Of a stretch of 64,000 bases of DNA, positions 43,982-53,491 are shown one piece after another. Every line of letters starts with the position of its first letter. Within the stretch, counting starts at the first letter, position 1. The stretch is from Caulobacter segnis (GTDB taxonomy: Bacteria; Pseudomonadota; Alphaproteobacteria; Caulobacterales; Caulobacteraceae): assembly GCF_019931575.1 (NCBI RefSeq), contig NZ_CP082923.1, forward strand, positions 4,464,001-4,528,000. The letters run 5' to 3'. Made by a program: the position numbers and the translations under genes. The notes beneath the pieces are model-generated. The model worked only from the letters and a program-made list of their open reading frames with translations, did not search any database and was not told the DNA's origin.

Positions 43982-44872
43982 TCAGCCGCCTTCCCGGATG
44001 AAGTCGATGAAGGCCCGCAGCGGCGCGGGCGCGCGGCGACGGCTGGGATAGTAGAGATAGAAGCCGCCATAGTAGGGGCACCAGTCCTCCAGCACGCGCA
44101 CCAGCTTGCCGGCCGCGATCAGGTCGGCGACCTGGTCCTCGAAGGCGAACGCCACCCCCACCCCGTCCAGGGCCGCCTGGATCATCAGCCCCTGGTCGCC
44201 CAGGGTCAGCGGGCCGTCGACCTCGATGTTCAGCTCGACGCCGCCGCGCTCGAACTCCCAGTGATAGAAGCGCCCGCTGGCGAAGCGGAAGCGGATGCAG
44301 GGCAGGTCCTTCAGCTGTTCGGGCGTGACCGGCTTGGGATGGCGCGCGAAGAACGACGGGGCGGCGACGATGGCGGTGCGCTGGCGCGGGCCGATCGGCA
44401 CGGCGACCATGTCCTGGGCGATCGTCTCGCCGAAACGCACGCCCGCGTCGCAGCCCTCGGCCACCATGTCGACCAGGGCGCCGTCGACCATGATCTCGAC
44501 CCTGACCCCCGGTTGCGCCGCCATGAACCGTGTCACGACGGGCAGCAGCACCAGCTCGGCCGCCCCGCGCGAGGCGTTGAAGCGCAGCGCGCCCATCGGC
44601 TGGCCTCGGAAGTTGTTGAGGTCGTCCAGGGCGTCGTCGATGTCGCGGAAGGCCGGAGACACGCGGGCGAACAACCGCTCGCCGGCCTCGGTCAGGGCGA
44701 CGCTGCGGGTCGTGCGGTTGACCAGGCGCAGGTCCAGCCGCTCCTCGATCCCCCGCAGGGCGTGGCTCAGCGCCGAGGGCGTGCAGCCCAGCTCGTCGGC
44801 GGCGCGGCGGAAGCTCTTGTGGCGGGCGATGGCCAGGAAGCTGGCCAGGTCGGCGGGCGCGACGGGACGCAT
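43982..44872 (-). CDS. LysR-family transcriptional regulator
   Basis: 296 aa. The N-terminal winged helix is textbook (FLAIARHKSFRRAADELGCTPSALSHALRGIEERLDLRLVNRTTRSVALTEAGERL), followed by a two-lobed effector-binding domain. It is transcribed divergently from a short-chain dehydrogenase with 122 bp between, so it probably controls that gene and itself. The 3' end faces the response regulator with a 7-bp gap. Confidence 0.92.
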   Translation of the reverse strand: MRPVAPADLASFLAIARHKSFRRAADELGCTPSALSHALRGIEERLDLRLVNRTTRSVALTEAGERLFARVSPAFRDIDDALDDLNNFRGQPMGALRFNASRGAAELVLLPVVTRFMAAQPGVRVEIMVDGALVDMVAEGCDAGVRFGETIAQDMVAVPIGPRQRTAIVAAPSFFARHPKPVTPEQLKDLPCIRFRFASGRFYHWEFERGGVELNIEVDGPLTLGDQGLMIQAALDGVGVAFAFEDQVADLIAAGKLVRVLEDWCPYYGGFYLYYPSRRRAPAPLRAFIDFIREGG

Positions 44873-44994
44873 TGCTGAGAATGACTCAATAGCTTGACGA
44901 GAACTGGCATGATTATCTCATCGAAGGCCGAGGTCTAGATGTTCCTCCGTCGCCGCGACGCTCCCCGACGCGGCCCAACGGAAGGAAACGAGAC

Positions 44995-45837
44995 ATGCGT
45001 ACCTGGTTCATCACCGGCGCCTCGCGCGGCTTCGGCGCCCTGATCGCCCAGAAGGCCCTGGCCGCCGGCGACGCCGTCGTCGCCACGGCTCGCGACCCGC
45101 AAGCCGTCATCGACCGGATCGGCCAGCATCCGAACCTGCTGGCCGTGGCCCTGGACGTCACCGACGAGGCCCAGGCCCACCAGGCGGCCAAGACGGCCGT
45201 CGAGCGCTTCGGCCGCATCGACATCCTGGTCAACAACGCCGGCTACGGCCTCTTGGGCGCGGTCGAGGAAGCCACGGGCTCCGAGATCGAGGCCCTGTAC
45301 CGCACCAACGTCTTCGGCCTGCTGGCCGTGACCCGGGCCGTGCTGCCCCACATGCGCCGCCAGCGCTCGGGCCGGATCCTGAACCTGTCGTCGGTGGGCG
45401 GGCTGCGCTCGGGGCCCGGCTTCGGCGTCTACTGCTCGACCAAGTTCGCGGTCGAGGGCCTGACCGAGGCCCTGGCCGCCGAGCTGGCGCCGCTGGGGAT
45501 CTTCGCCACGGCGGTCGAACCCGGCTATTTCCGCACCGACTTCCTGGACGCGACCTCGCTCAGCGTCAGCCCCGCCAGCATCGCCGACTATCACGAGACG
45601 GCCGGCGCCACGCGGACCCATGCGGCCGAGGTCAGCCACGCTCAGCCCGGCGATCCCGAGCGCCTGGCCAAGGTGCTGGTCGCGTTCGTGGACGCGCCGA
45701 ACCCGCCCGTTCGTCTGCCCCTGGGCAGCGACACGGCGGCCGCGACCGAGGCCAAGGCCGCCCAGCTGCTGGAGGTCGTCAACGCCTGGCGCGGCGTAGC
45801 GGTCTCGACCGATTTCCCGGCGGAGGAGGCGGCCTGA
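44995..45837 (+). CDS. Short-chain dehydrogenase/reductase
   Basis: 280 aa. It has a cofactor motif TGASRGFG, NNAGYG, the catalytic Ser in ILNLSSVGG, and YCSTK with Tyr and Lys. It is a classical SDR likely to use NADP(H) given the Arg after TGAS. The substrate is unknown. A GGAAGGA site lies upstream of the ATG. It is likely the target of the divergent LysR regulator. Confidence 0.9.
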   Translation: MRTWFITGASRGFGALIAQKALAAGDAVVATARDPQAVIDRIGQHPNLLAVALDVTDEAQAHQAAKTAVERFGRIDILVNNAGYGLLGAVEEATGSEIEALYRTNVFGLLAVTRAVLPHMRRQRSGRILNLSSVGGLRSGPGFGVYCSTKFAVEGLTEALAAELAPLGIFATAVEPGYFRTDFLDATSLSVSPASIADYHETAGATRTHAAEVSHAQPGDPERLAKVLVAFVDAPNPPVRLPLGSDTAAATEAKAAQLLEVVNAWRGVAVSTDFPAEEAA

Positions 45838-45841
45838 GGCC

Positions 45842-46924
45842 CTAGGGCGCGAACCGCAGGACCAGGATCTGGTTGACCTGGTTGGCGTCGTAGTTGTCGT
45901 CCGAGGCCAGAACCAGCGTGCGGGCCCCGTCCTCAAGGCGGGGCCCCCAGGCCATGGCCTCAAGATTGTCGATCCGGATCCCCAGGCGATCGAAGTTCAG
46001 CAACAGCCGCTTCTCGACCGCCCGCACCGGCGTGACCCCCAGGCTCTCGATCTTGGAGATGTCCTGGGCCTTGGCCAGGTCCGCCAGATAGAGGCGGATG
46101 TGATAGCTGTAGCGCCCGTCCGCCTGCTTCACGCCCGAGCGCTCCAGCACCAGCAGGCGATGATCGTCCAGGGCCAGGATCTCGCTGATCCCGTTGTCGT
46201 TCACCCCCACCGGCGAGGCGACCTGCACCGGGTCGACGCGATAGGCGTACTGGCCCCGCGCCTTGCCGGCGCGATCCAGCCGGGTCAGCCGGGTCAGGCC
46301 GGTCTCGGACACGGACGGGATCGGGCCGTCCTGGACCAGCGGCCACTCCATCGACAGCCACAGGAACCTTCCGTCGACGGACCAGCTCAGTCCCTCGACC
46401 GTGGCGTTCTTTCGCGCGCCGGTCGCTCCGCCCGCGTGGAAGGTCAGGGCGTCGGGGACCACCACGCGCTGGACCGGCGTTCCGTCGGCCTTGATCCGCC
46501 GCACCGACGGCGGATCGCTGTGCTCGAAGTCGCCCTCGGTGGCCCAGACGAGATCGTGGCTCAGCGGATCGAACCGGATCGCCTCGCCGTCTGCGGCCTC
46601 GGTCCCGGCCTTGCGGTCGGGGAAGGTCGCGCCATCCTCACGGCGCAGCGGGACCATCGCTTCCTGCGTCGGACCGCACGGCTTGTCCGGACGGACGTCG
46701 AGCCGGCCCAGGAAGAAGTGCGACGGCCCGCGCTCGGACTTGTCGTCGCTGATGAACGCCCAGAGGCCGGTTCGCGGGTCGTGGTCGATGCCCGAGATCC
46801 CACCGTAGCCGCCGCCCTGGAATTCGATTCCCTTCGGCGTCTCGCAAGCCTTGATCAGCGACAGGCGCGGCTGTGCGATCGCCGGCGTCGCCACCAGCAG
46901 GGCGGCCAGGACCAGCGCCCTCAC
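45842..46924 (-). CDS. Phytase-like esterase-domain exported protein
   Basis: 360 aa from a GTG start overlapping the upstream GT61 stop (GTGA). The N-terminus is a signal peptide (RALVLAALLVATPAIAQ). GGISGIDHDPRTGLWAFISDDKSERGPSHFF, ADGEAIRFDP, VEGLSWSVDGRFLWLSME and DNLEAMAWGP are typical of the esterase-like/phytase-like beta-propeller family, periplasmic or secreted. It is the last gene of the polysaccharide operon, which may mean a role in modifying the exported glycan or its phosphates. Confidence 0.8.
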   Translation of the reverse strand: MRALVLAALLVATPAIAQPRLSLIKACETPKGIEFQGGGYGGISGIDHDPRTGLWAFISDDKSERGPSHFFLGRLDVRPDKPCGPTQEAMVPLRREDGATFPDRKAGTEAADGEAIRFDPLSHDLVWATEGDFEHSDPPSVRRIKADGTPVQRVVVPDALTFHAGGATGARKNATVEGLSWSVDGRFLWLSMEWPLVQDGPIPSVSETGLTRLTRLDRAGKARGQYAYRVDPVQVASPVGVNDNGISEILALDDHRLLVLERSGVKQADGRYSYHIRLYLADLAKAQDISKIESLGVTPVRAVEKRLLLNFDRLGIRIDNLEAMAWGPRLEDGARTLVLASDDNYDANQVNQILVLRFAP

Positions 46925-48096
46925 AGCCGCAGCTCCGGCGCGGCCAGCGGGCCGTCGTCCCAGCCAGCCATGGCCGCCTTAGCCTCGGCGCGTTCGACGG
47001 CCAGGCCCAACTTGGCGCGAAACTCGGCGGGATCGATCGTGAAGGGCTGGCTCTGCGGCTCGACCGTGTGCAGCCGAGGCCGGCCGTCACTGGGCAGGAT
47101 GTAGCCGACGTCGTGGCGACGGAAGTTGCCGATCCGCGACTGCACCTCGACCAGCCAGTTCAGCGACACCACCTGGCAGCCCGCCGGCGACAGCAGGGCG
47201 TTGTGCAGGCCCGAGCCGAACTCGCCCGCCACCACGCGGGCGCGCGAGAAGATGCGAGCCTGCTCCTCCCAGGGGATGGTCTCAGGCCGCAGCAGGGTCA
47301 GGCCCAGATCCTGGGCGATCATCTCGATCTCGGCCTCGTTGGTCATCTCGCGGAAGACGCCCGGCGCGCGCAGGCCCGCGCGACTGACGAACACCTTGTC
47401 GAAGCCCCCGCCGCGCGGCCAGGCCAGGGCCTGCTCCTCCAGCTTCCAGCGCAGGAAGTCGTGGAAGATGTAGTCGGCGTGCAGCATGTGCGGCAGCAGG
47501 GCGGCATCGATCCGCAGCGCCTCGCGCGCCGGATCGTAGGTGACGATCTCGTGCGTCGGCAGCAGCTGGCGCACGATCCGCGCCACATAGGCCGGCGCGG
47601 TCGCCGGCAGCACGATCGGCGCGGCGATCCCCGCCTCGGCCAGCGCCTGGATCAGGAACAGCTTGGGGTACATCTCGGTCAGCCAGTGACCCCAGACGAA
47701 GTTGAAGTGGGCGATGACGAACGCCCGCTCCAGCCGCCGCCCGGCGGGCGCGCTGAACGCCCAGTTCTCGGGCGCGATGGCGTTGTCGTACCAGTACTTG
47801 ATATAGCCCGGATAAGGCCCCCGCGCCTGCAACGGCTGGCCATCCAGGGTCAGGTGGCTTCCCCGGCCGCCGCAGAGCACGTCGCGCACGACGTAGAGGT
47901 CGATGTCCGGCGCGGGCCAATCCATCGTGTGGTCGGCGTTCATCTGCTCGCCCGCGCACGGCCACAGCATCGGCCGGGCCAGGACGATGCCGCCGCGGTC
48001 CATCAGCTTGGCGCGAACGGCGCGGCCGCCGGCGCCCGCGAGGGCCGAAGCCAGGGAGACCCGGTCGCAGTCGGTGATGTCGACGCAGGCGACCAT
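46921..48096 (-). CDS. GT61-family glycosyltransferase
   Basis: 391 aa. FVIAHFNFVWGHWLTEMYPKLFLI, KVFVSRAG and RVVAGEFGSGLHNALLSPAGCQVVSLNW match the DUF563/GT61 family, in which the last segment is the sugar-nucleotide pocket. It probably adds a sugar such as xylose or GlcNAc to the surface polysaccharide. It is placed between a second GT61 and the phytase-like gene, all leftward. Confidence 0.8.
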   Translation of the reverse strand: MVACVDITDCDRVSLASALAGAGGRAVRAKLMDRGGIVLARPMLWPCAGEQMNADHTMDWPAPDIDLYVVRDVLCGGRGSHLTLDGQPLQARGPYPGYIKYWYDNAIAPENWAFSAPAGRRLERAFVIAHFNFVWGHWLTEMYPKLFLIQALAEAGIAAPIVLPATAPAYVARIVRQLLPTHEIVTYDPAREALRIDAALLPHMLHADYIFHDFLRWKLEEQALAWPRGGGFDKVFVSRAGLRAPGVFREMTNEAEIEMIAQDLGLTLLRPETIPWEEQARIFSRARVVAGEFGSGLHNALLSPAGCQVVSLNWLVEVQSRIGNFRRHDVGYILPSDGRPRLHTVEPQSQPFTIDPAEFRAKLGLAVERAEAKAAMAGWDDGPLAAPELRL

Positions 48097-48106
48097 CGAC
48101 CGCCCC

Positions 48107-49363
48107 CTAGAGCGCGGCGTCGAGGAAGGCGAGGAAAGCCGGCAGGTCCAGCCGCCAGCTGAACTCGGCGTTCGGACGATGGTGGCCTTCCAGATAGACC
48201 TCGGTCTCGCTCAGCGGCGAGGGCACGAAGAACGCCCGCCAGTCGACCCCGACCAGCAGGGCGATGTTGCGCACCCAGACGCCGATGAAGTTGCTGGGCT
48301 GCAGCTCGATGACCTTGGCGCTGGGCCGGCAGAACAGGACGTTGGCCAGGGCCGCGCCAGCCGGGGCGACGATCAGGTCCGCCTGATGGAACAGGGCGAT
48401 CTGGTCGCGGACCGACAGTTCCTCGGGCCGGACGATCGTGAAATCGCGCGCCGCCAGGGCCGTTTCCAGGTCCAGCTCATTGACCAGCACCCGCTTCTGC
48501 GAGCCCCGGCGGGTGACGTAGATGCGCTTGGCGCCGGCGGCCGGATCGATGGCGGCGGCGGCCAGGATCCGCTCGCGCACCACGTCCAGCGGCGCGTTGG
48601 GCGCGTGCAGGAAGTGGTCCATGGCCGTGGCGAAGACCGCGTCCTCGATCCGCACCAGCGGGGCCTCGACCAGGCGCGGCTGGGGCTGGTCGCCCAGCAT
48701 CAGGGACAGGAGTTCGCGGTGCCAGGGCAGCAGGGGCGGCGTGATCGCCGGAAAGCGCTCGGCCGCGCCCGCGCCGATCGCCGTCATCAGGGCCGGCAGG
48801 CAGTCGATCAGGAAGTGGCCATAGTTGTGCAGACCGCCCCAGGCCATGAACACCGTCGCCCGGTCGATCACCGGGACCTCGCCCGGAACTCGGAACAACG
48901 GCCCCTCCGCCTCGACCTTGACGCCGGGCAGCAGGCCCAGGGTCGGGGTCAGGTACAGCGCCTCGTGGATGGCCTTGTGGAACACCTGGCCCTGGTCGTT
49001 GAACAGCGCGCCATAGGCCGGCGCGTGCCAGACGCCCGACAGGCGGACAAGGTCCACGCGCGAGCGCAATACGCCGTTGGCGCCGTGCGCCCAGGGCGGC
49101 ACGTCGGTCCCGCCGCTGCGGCCGCCCAGGATCTCGCGGGTCTCGGGCTCGTCCAGGATCATCTGGGGGATCGCCTGGGCCATGGCGCCCGGCGCGGCGG
49201 GCCCAGGCTCGCCCAGCACGTCGTCGACGCGCGGCAGGACGTTCTCCTCGAACACCACCTCCAGCGGCGTACCGGGCCCTTCCGGACGCTCGGGAACCAT
49301 CGCCTTCAACCGGCCGGCCGCCTGCCTGGCGATCCGGCGCGCGACGCGCAGCACCCGCTTCAC
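48107..49363 (-). CDS. GT61-family glycosyltransferase
   Basis: 418 aa from GTG 49363, which overlaps the stop of the GH99-like gene (GTGA). The basic start VKRVLRVARRIARQAAGR precedes VFMAWGGLHNYGHFLIDCLPAL, KRIYVTRRGSQKRVLVNE and ADLIVAPAGAALANVLFCRP, the same DUF563/GT61 core as its neighbour but divergent in sequence. It is probably a second transferase acting on the same glycan. Confidence 0.8.
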   Translation of the reverse strand: MKRVLRVARRIARQAAGRLKAMVPERPEGPGTPLEVVFEENVLPRVDDVLGEPGPAAPGAMAQAIPQMILDEPETREILGGRSGGTDVPPWAHGANGVLRSRVDLVRLSGVWHAPAYGALFNDQGQVFHKAIHEALYLTPTLGLLPGVKVEAEGPLFRVPGEVPVIDRATVFMAWGGLHNYGHFLIDCLPALMTAIGAGAAERFPAITPPLLPWHRELLSLMLGDQPQPRLVEAPLVRIEDAVFATAMDHFLHAPNAPLDVVRERILAAAAIDPAAGAKRIYVTRRGSQKRVLVNELDLETALAARDFTIVRPEELSVRDQIALFHQADLIVAPAGAALANVLFCRPSAKVIELQPSNFIGVWVRNIALLVGVDWRAFFVPSPLSETEVYLEGHHRPNAEFSWRLDLPAFLAFLDAAL

Positions 49364-51816
49364 AGCTCGAAGCTCGCGCGGTAGCCGGCGCGAGCGACGA
49401 TGGCGGCGGTCAGCCGCTCGATCGCGTGGGCCGTGGTCCCGTCGACGCGGCCCAACTCGGGCCCGAAGTCGATCTCGGCGTCGGTCAGGTCCGACAGCGG
49501 GGCGAAGGCCTCCGTCCGACCCCAGAACATCGAGCCGGCCGCGAAGGGCGTCTCGGGCTCCAGCTTCAGGCCCATGCGGGCCTTCAGGCGCTCGACCGCC
49601 GCTCCGTTGTTGGCCATCACGTCTGGATCGCCGATGCGCATGCGCGCTTCGGACGAGGCCAGCAGGCCCAGCTTCGGATCCTGGGCGAAGGCGCGCAGAG
49701 CCAGACTGGCCGCCTCGCCGCCCAGCAGGCCGTCGAACAGCTCGGCCCGCCATTCGTCGCCCTTGGCGCGGTGAGGCGAGCGCTTGGAGTGCAGCTTGCA
49801 GAACACCGAATAGCCCAGGGCGCGCGCCCGGCGCAGGGTCTCGACGAACGGGCGAATGTCGCGCCCGCGGTTCTCAGCGATGGCCAGGTGGGCGTTGGGG
49901 AACGCCGCGCGGGCCCGGGCGAGGTCGGCCTCGCTCCAGCTTTCCGGCACGGTGATCATCAGGTCGAGGCCGCTGGCCGTGGCCGCCAGGCGCTGGGCGA
50001 ACCAGTCGATCAGCTCCGGGTAGAAGAGGTGCAGCAGCACGACGGCGTCAGCGCGCTTCTCGAACCCAGCCTGAGCGTCGGCCACCAGCGGATGGGCGTC
50101 CGTCAGCCGCGGCACATAGGCGCCCAGGGCCGCGCGGGTGGCGTGCAGATAGCCGTGGCCGAACCAGCGGTCGGGCTCGAGATAAGCCCCCTCGCCCCAC
50201 TCGTTCCAGGCGTTGACGAACACCAGCCCCTGGCCCTGGGGATGCCTGGTCTCGACATGCTTCAGCGCGCCCGACAGCCAGGTCAGGTAGCTTTCCGGGT
50301 CGGCGTTGTGAAAGGCGTGGCCGGCCCAGGGCTTGCGGGCCTGGTTGTCCCAGCCCGGCATGACGCCCGGCACGAAGGCGGCGTCGACGTTCGACAGCTC
50401 GGAGAGCTTGTGCCGGACGACTGCCGGATAGTCGTAGACCTTGCCGGTGAAGTTCTCGTGCAGCGGCGTCACCGACTTGGTGATCTCGCCCTCGACGATG
50501 GCGTGGGGCGGGAAGTCGATGATCCCGTCGAAGCCGTGGCTGGCATAGTCCTGAAAGCCAAAGGCCGTGGTGCACAGCAGATGCAGCTCGCCCAGCCCCA
50601 TGGCCCGCGCCTGGGCGCGCCAGCGGTTGGTGGTCGCCTTGGCGTCCGGCAGGATTTCGGGCCGGTACAGCACCAGCACCGGCTTGCCGCCCACCCGCAG
50701 GTAGCGAGGGTCGCGCATGTAGCGGGCCATGTCCTCGAACACGGCCTGGTCGTCCTCCGGCGAGTGTTTCTGGGCCATCAGGACGTCGGTCTCGTCGCCG
50801 TCCCAGCGGCGGGTCCAGTTCTCGTTGGCCCAGCACAGGGCGAACGGCAGGTCCAGGGTCGGGTCGGCCAGATAGAGCTCGATCGGCTTTTCCAGCAGGC
50901 GCTTGCCGGCGAACCAGTAGTAGTGGAAGCAGAAGGCGTGGACGCCCGCGCCCTTGGCCAGGTCGACCTGCTGGGCCAGCACCTCGCGCTGGCGCAGGTC
51001 GTAGAAGCCGAGATCCCCCGGCAAGCGCGGCTGGTAGTGGCCCAGGAACTGCGGCTGGGCCTTGGAGACATTGGTCCACTCGGTAAAGCCCTTGCCCCAC
51101 CAGGCGTCGTTCTCCGGGAACGGATGGAACTGCGGCAGGTAGAAGGCCACGACCTTCGGCGCGTCGGCCGGCAGCGAGATCGGCGCGGCGATCGGCGCGG
51201 CGAAATGCGGGCTGCGCAGGTTCTTCGAGACCTGGATCGCGTGGGTGTAGGCCGCGCGGACCGGACCGGCGTCGCCGGCCTTGGCCTGGCTGGCGCGGAC
51301 CTGCTCGGCGACGGCGCGCCCCTTGCGCCAGATCGCGCCCACCGGCTTGCGCAGCGGTCCCAGGGCCGGCTTGATCGCCTGGATCGCCACGCCCTTCCAG
51401 CCGCGCGGATCGCTGCCCAGGTGACCGGCCGGCTTGACCGCCAGCTGGCTGACGGTGAAGCGGCAGGGGCCTTCGGACGGATCCAGGCGAACCCGCACCA
51501 GCTGTCGGCTGCGGGCCGGCAGCGAGGCGAACCAGCCGTCGGGCCCGGCCTTCAGCCGCGCATAGGAATCCTCGGAAAAGCCGTCGCCCCAGTCGGCGAA
51601 CAGGGCCGGCCCGACGAGCTCGCCGTCCAGCGCTTCGAGCTTGATGTCGATGCGGACGGTGCGGGCCGCTCGCAGCGCCGCGCGCTCGGCCTTCGGCGGC
51701 GTCCAGATCATCTGCGGGTCGTCGCCGGTTCCGACCAGCACGACCCGCCCCTGGGCGTCGACGCCCTCGATCGCGACGTCGCGTCCGGGCTTGAGACCGG
51801 GCGGCAGCATGGTCAC
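49360..51816 (-). CDS. GH99-like (WbsX) plus RgpF-type glycan assembly protein
   Basis: 818 aa. The middle (VVAFYLPQFHPFPENDAWWGKGFTEWTNVSKAQPQF, FCFHYYWFAGKRLLEKP, FALCWANENWTRRWDG, VFVNAWNEWGEGAYLEPD) is the WbsX/GH99-like domain common in O-antigen clusters. The C-terminal ~220 residues (VVLLHLFYPELIDWF, NRGRDIRPFVETL, KLHSKRSPHR) are a rhamnan-synthesis RgpF-type domain. The first ~200 residues are a separate beta-rich module. It likely assembles the exported glycan backbone. It is coupled at both ends by ATGA/GTGA overlaps. Confidence 0.85.
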   Translation of the reverse strand: MTMLPPGLKPGRDVAIEGVDAQGRVVLVGTGDDPQMIWTPPKAERAALRAARTVRIDIKLEALDGELVGPALFADWGDGFSEDSYARLKAGPDGWFASLPARSRQLVRVRLDPSEGPCRFTVSQLAVKPAGHLGSDPRGWKGVAIQAIKPALGPLRKPVGAIWRKGRAVAEQVRASQAKAGDAGPVRAAYTHAIQVSKNLRSPHFAAPIAAPISLPADAPKVVAFYLPQFHPFPENDAWWGKGFTEWTNVSKAQPQFLGHYQPRLPGDLGFYDLRQREVLAQQVDLAKGAGVHAFCFHYYWFAGKRLLEKPIELYLADPTLDLPFALCWANENWTRRWDGDETDVLMAQKHSPEDDQAVFEDMARYMRDPRYLRVGGKPVLVLYRPEILPDAKATTNRWRAQARAMGLGELHLLCTTAFGFQDYASHGFDGIIDFPPHAIVEGEITKSVTPLHENFTGKVYDYPAVVRHKLSELSNVDAAFVPGVMPGWDNQARKPWAGHAFHNADPESYLTWLSGALKHVETRHPQGQGLVFVNAWNEWGEGAYLEPDRWFGHGYLHATRAALGAYVPRLTDAHPLVADAQAGFEKRADAVVLLHLFYPELIDWFAQRLAATASGLDLMITVPESWSEADLARARAAFPNAHLAIAENRGRDIRPFVETLRRARALGYSVFCKLHSKRSPHRAKGDEWRAELFDGLLGGEAASLALRAFAQDPKLGLLASSEARMRIGDPDVMANNGAAVERLKARMGLKLEPETPFAAGSMFWGRTEAFAPLSDLTDAEIDFGPELGRVDGTTAHAIERLTAAIVARAGYRASFEL

Positions 51817-52733
51817 GCCTTGCCCGTCAGGCGGTCCAGCAGGCGCGCCACCAGGCCCTGTCGTCCCCGCGGCTCACGCTTGCGGATGACCACCGCCGCC
51901 TGCCAGAAGCGGGCAGGATCGTCGATATAACGCACGACCTCGCCGCCATGCGGGGCGGCTTCCTTGGCCACGAACTTGGCCGTGACCGTGGTGTCGCCGT
52001 AGATCTCGGCCTCGCGGTGAGCGCCGCCGCCCGAGGGCAGGTAGGCGACGCCCTCGCGGGCCAGCTCGTCGCGCATGCGCGGCAGCTGGTCCTTGTAGGC
52101 CGACAAAGCCACGTGCCAGGCGTTATCGGAATTGGGGTCGGTGGATTCCAGGAAGTCCAGGAAGCGCGGCGGCTCGACCGTGAACACCAGCAGGCCGCCC
52201 GGCGAGAGCACGCGCAGCAGTTCGGCCAGCCAGGCGCGGAACAGGTGCGGCGGCAGGTGGGTGAAGACCGAATAGGCGGTCACCAGGCGGAACTGGCCGT
52301 CGGCGAACGGCAGCGGCTGACCGTTGACGATCGTCCCGAACTGGCCCGGCAGGTTCGCGCCGGCGCAGAAGGCGACCATGTCCGGATCGATATCGACCCC
52401 GGCCATGTGCTCGGCCTGGAAGTCGCGCAGGAAAAAGCGGCCGATGCGTCCCCAGCCGCAGCCGAAGTCCAGATAGCCCTGGCCGGCCGACCGCTTGTAG
52501 GCGCGGTCGTTCATGCTCTCCTGGGCGAAACGGTAGAACCGGCCGGCCTCGTCCAGGGCGTCCTCGTAGGCCGAGCCGACGAACTGGCGCTGGATCTCGG
52601 CCGAGGGGAACTCCGGATACAGCGCGCCGTCCTGCACGCGCTCGGCGACCGAACGCTTCAGCCGCGCGATCCAGGCGTCGGCGCCGATCCCCTTGAGGTC
52701 CTCGTGAGCGAGACGGCGGGCGGTGTCGGTCAT
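51813..52733 (-). CDS. SAM-dependent class I methyltransferase
   Basis: 306 aa. YLDFGCGWGRIGRFFL is motif I, MAGVDIDPDMVAFC motif II, VTAYSVFTHLPPHLFRAWLAELLRVLSPGGLLVFTVE motifs IV-V. It starts at an ATGA overlap with the ABC ATPase stop, within a polysaccharide export operon, so it may cap or decorate the chain; methyl capping sets O-antigen length in some ABC-dependent systems. That role is inference. Confidence 0.85.
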   Translation of the reverse strand: MTDTARRLAHEDLKGIGADAWIARLKRSVAERVQDGALYPEFPSAEIQRQFVGSAYEDALDEAGRFYRFAQESMNDRAYKRSAGQGYLDFGCGWGRIGRFFLRDFQAEHMAGVDIDPDMVAFCAGANLPGQFGTIVNGQPLPFADGQFRLVTAYSVFTHLPPHLFRAWLAELLRVLSPGGLLVFTVEPPRFLDFLESTDPNSDNAWHVALSAYKDQLPRMRDELAREGVAYLPSGGGAHREAEIYGDTTVTAKFVAKEAAPHGGEVVRYIDDPARFWQAAVVIRKREPRGRQGLVARLLDRLTGKA

Positions 52734-53482
52734 GCGGCGTGGGATTCCCGGTAGACGAGCCAGTCCTCGGTGCTGCCGAGGAAGGCGATACGGCCGCCCT
52801 GCAGTTCGCAGACGCGATTGCAGACGCGGCGGACGAGGTCGTGGTCGTGCGTGGCCATGACCACGATCTTGGCGTCCTCGACCATCTGATGCATGCGCTG
52901 GCCGGCCTTCTGCACGAAGGCGGCGTCGCCGGCGCTAAGCCACTCGTCCAGCACCAGGATGTCGGCCTCGAACTCGGTGGCGACCGTGAACATCAGGCGC
53001 GCCAGCATGCCGGCCGAATAGGTGCGCACAGGCAGGTGCAGGAAGTCGCCCAGGCCCGAGAACTCGGCGATGGCGTCGACACGGCTGTCGATCACCTTGC
53101 GCGGCAGTCGCCGCATCAGGCCCAGCTTGTGGATGTTGCGGAGGCCCGTGGCCTCCATGTCCAGGCCGGCGCCGATGGCGATCATCGAGGTGATGTCGCC
53201 GTCGATCGTGAGTTCGCCGCGCGTGGGCGAGTAGATGCCGGCGATCACCTTGAGCAGGGTGGTCTTGCCCGAGCCGTTGTGGCCCACCAGGGCGATGCGA
53301 TCGCCCTCTTTGATCTCGAGATTGATGTCGTGCAGCGCCTTGACCGCCGCGACGTCGCCGGCGGCCTTGTACATCTTGCCGCCGACCGCGAGGTTGAACA
53401 CGGCGCTGCGCAGCGACTGCGAGCGCAGGCTGTAGACGAAGTAGTCGAGGTCGACGTTCTTCAGCGTGATCTGGTGCGTCAT
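52730..53482 (-). CDS. Polysaccharide ABC exporter ATPase (Wzt/KpsT type)
   Basis: 250 aa. Walker A is LVGHNGSGKTTLLKVIAG, signature YSAGMLARL, Walker B ADILVLDEWLSAGD, H-loop MATHDHD. The length and the phrase GLDMEATGLRNI fit the Wzt/KpsT subfamily without the C-terminal carbohydrate-binding domain. It powers export of lipid-linked polysaccharide with the upstream permease, which ends 9 bp before it. Confidence 0.92.
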   Translation of the reverse strand: MTHQITLKNVDLDYFVYSLRSQSLRSAVFNLAVGGKMYKAAGDVAAVKALHDINLEIKEGDRIALVGHNGSGKTTLLKVIAGIYSPTRGELTIDGDITSMIAIGAGLDMEATGLRNIHKLGLMRRLPRKVIDSRVDAIAEFSGLGDFLHLPVRTYSAGMLARLMFTVATEFEADILVLDEWLSAGDAAFVQKAGQRMHQMVEDAKIVVMATHDHDLVRRVCNRVCELQGGRIAFLGSTEDWLVYRESHAA

Positions 53483-53491
53483 GGTCCGCTC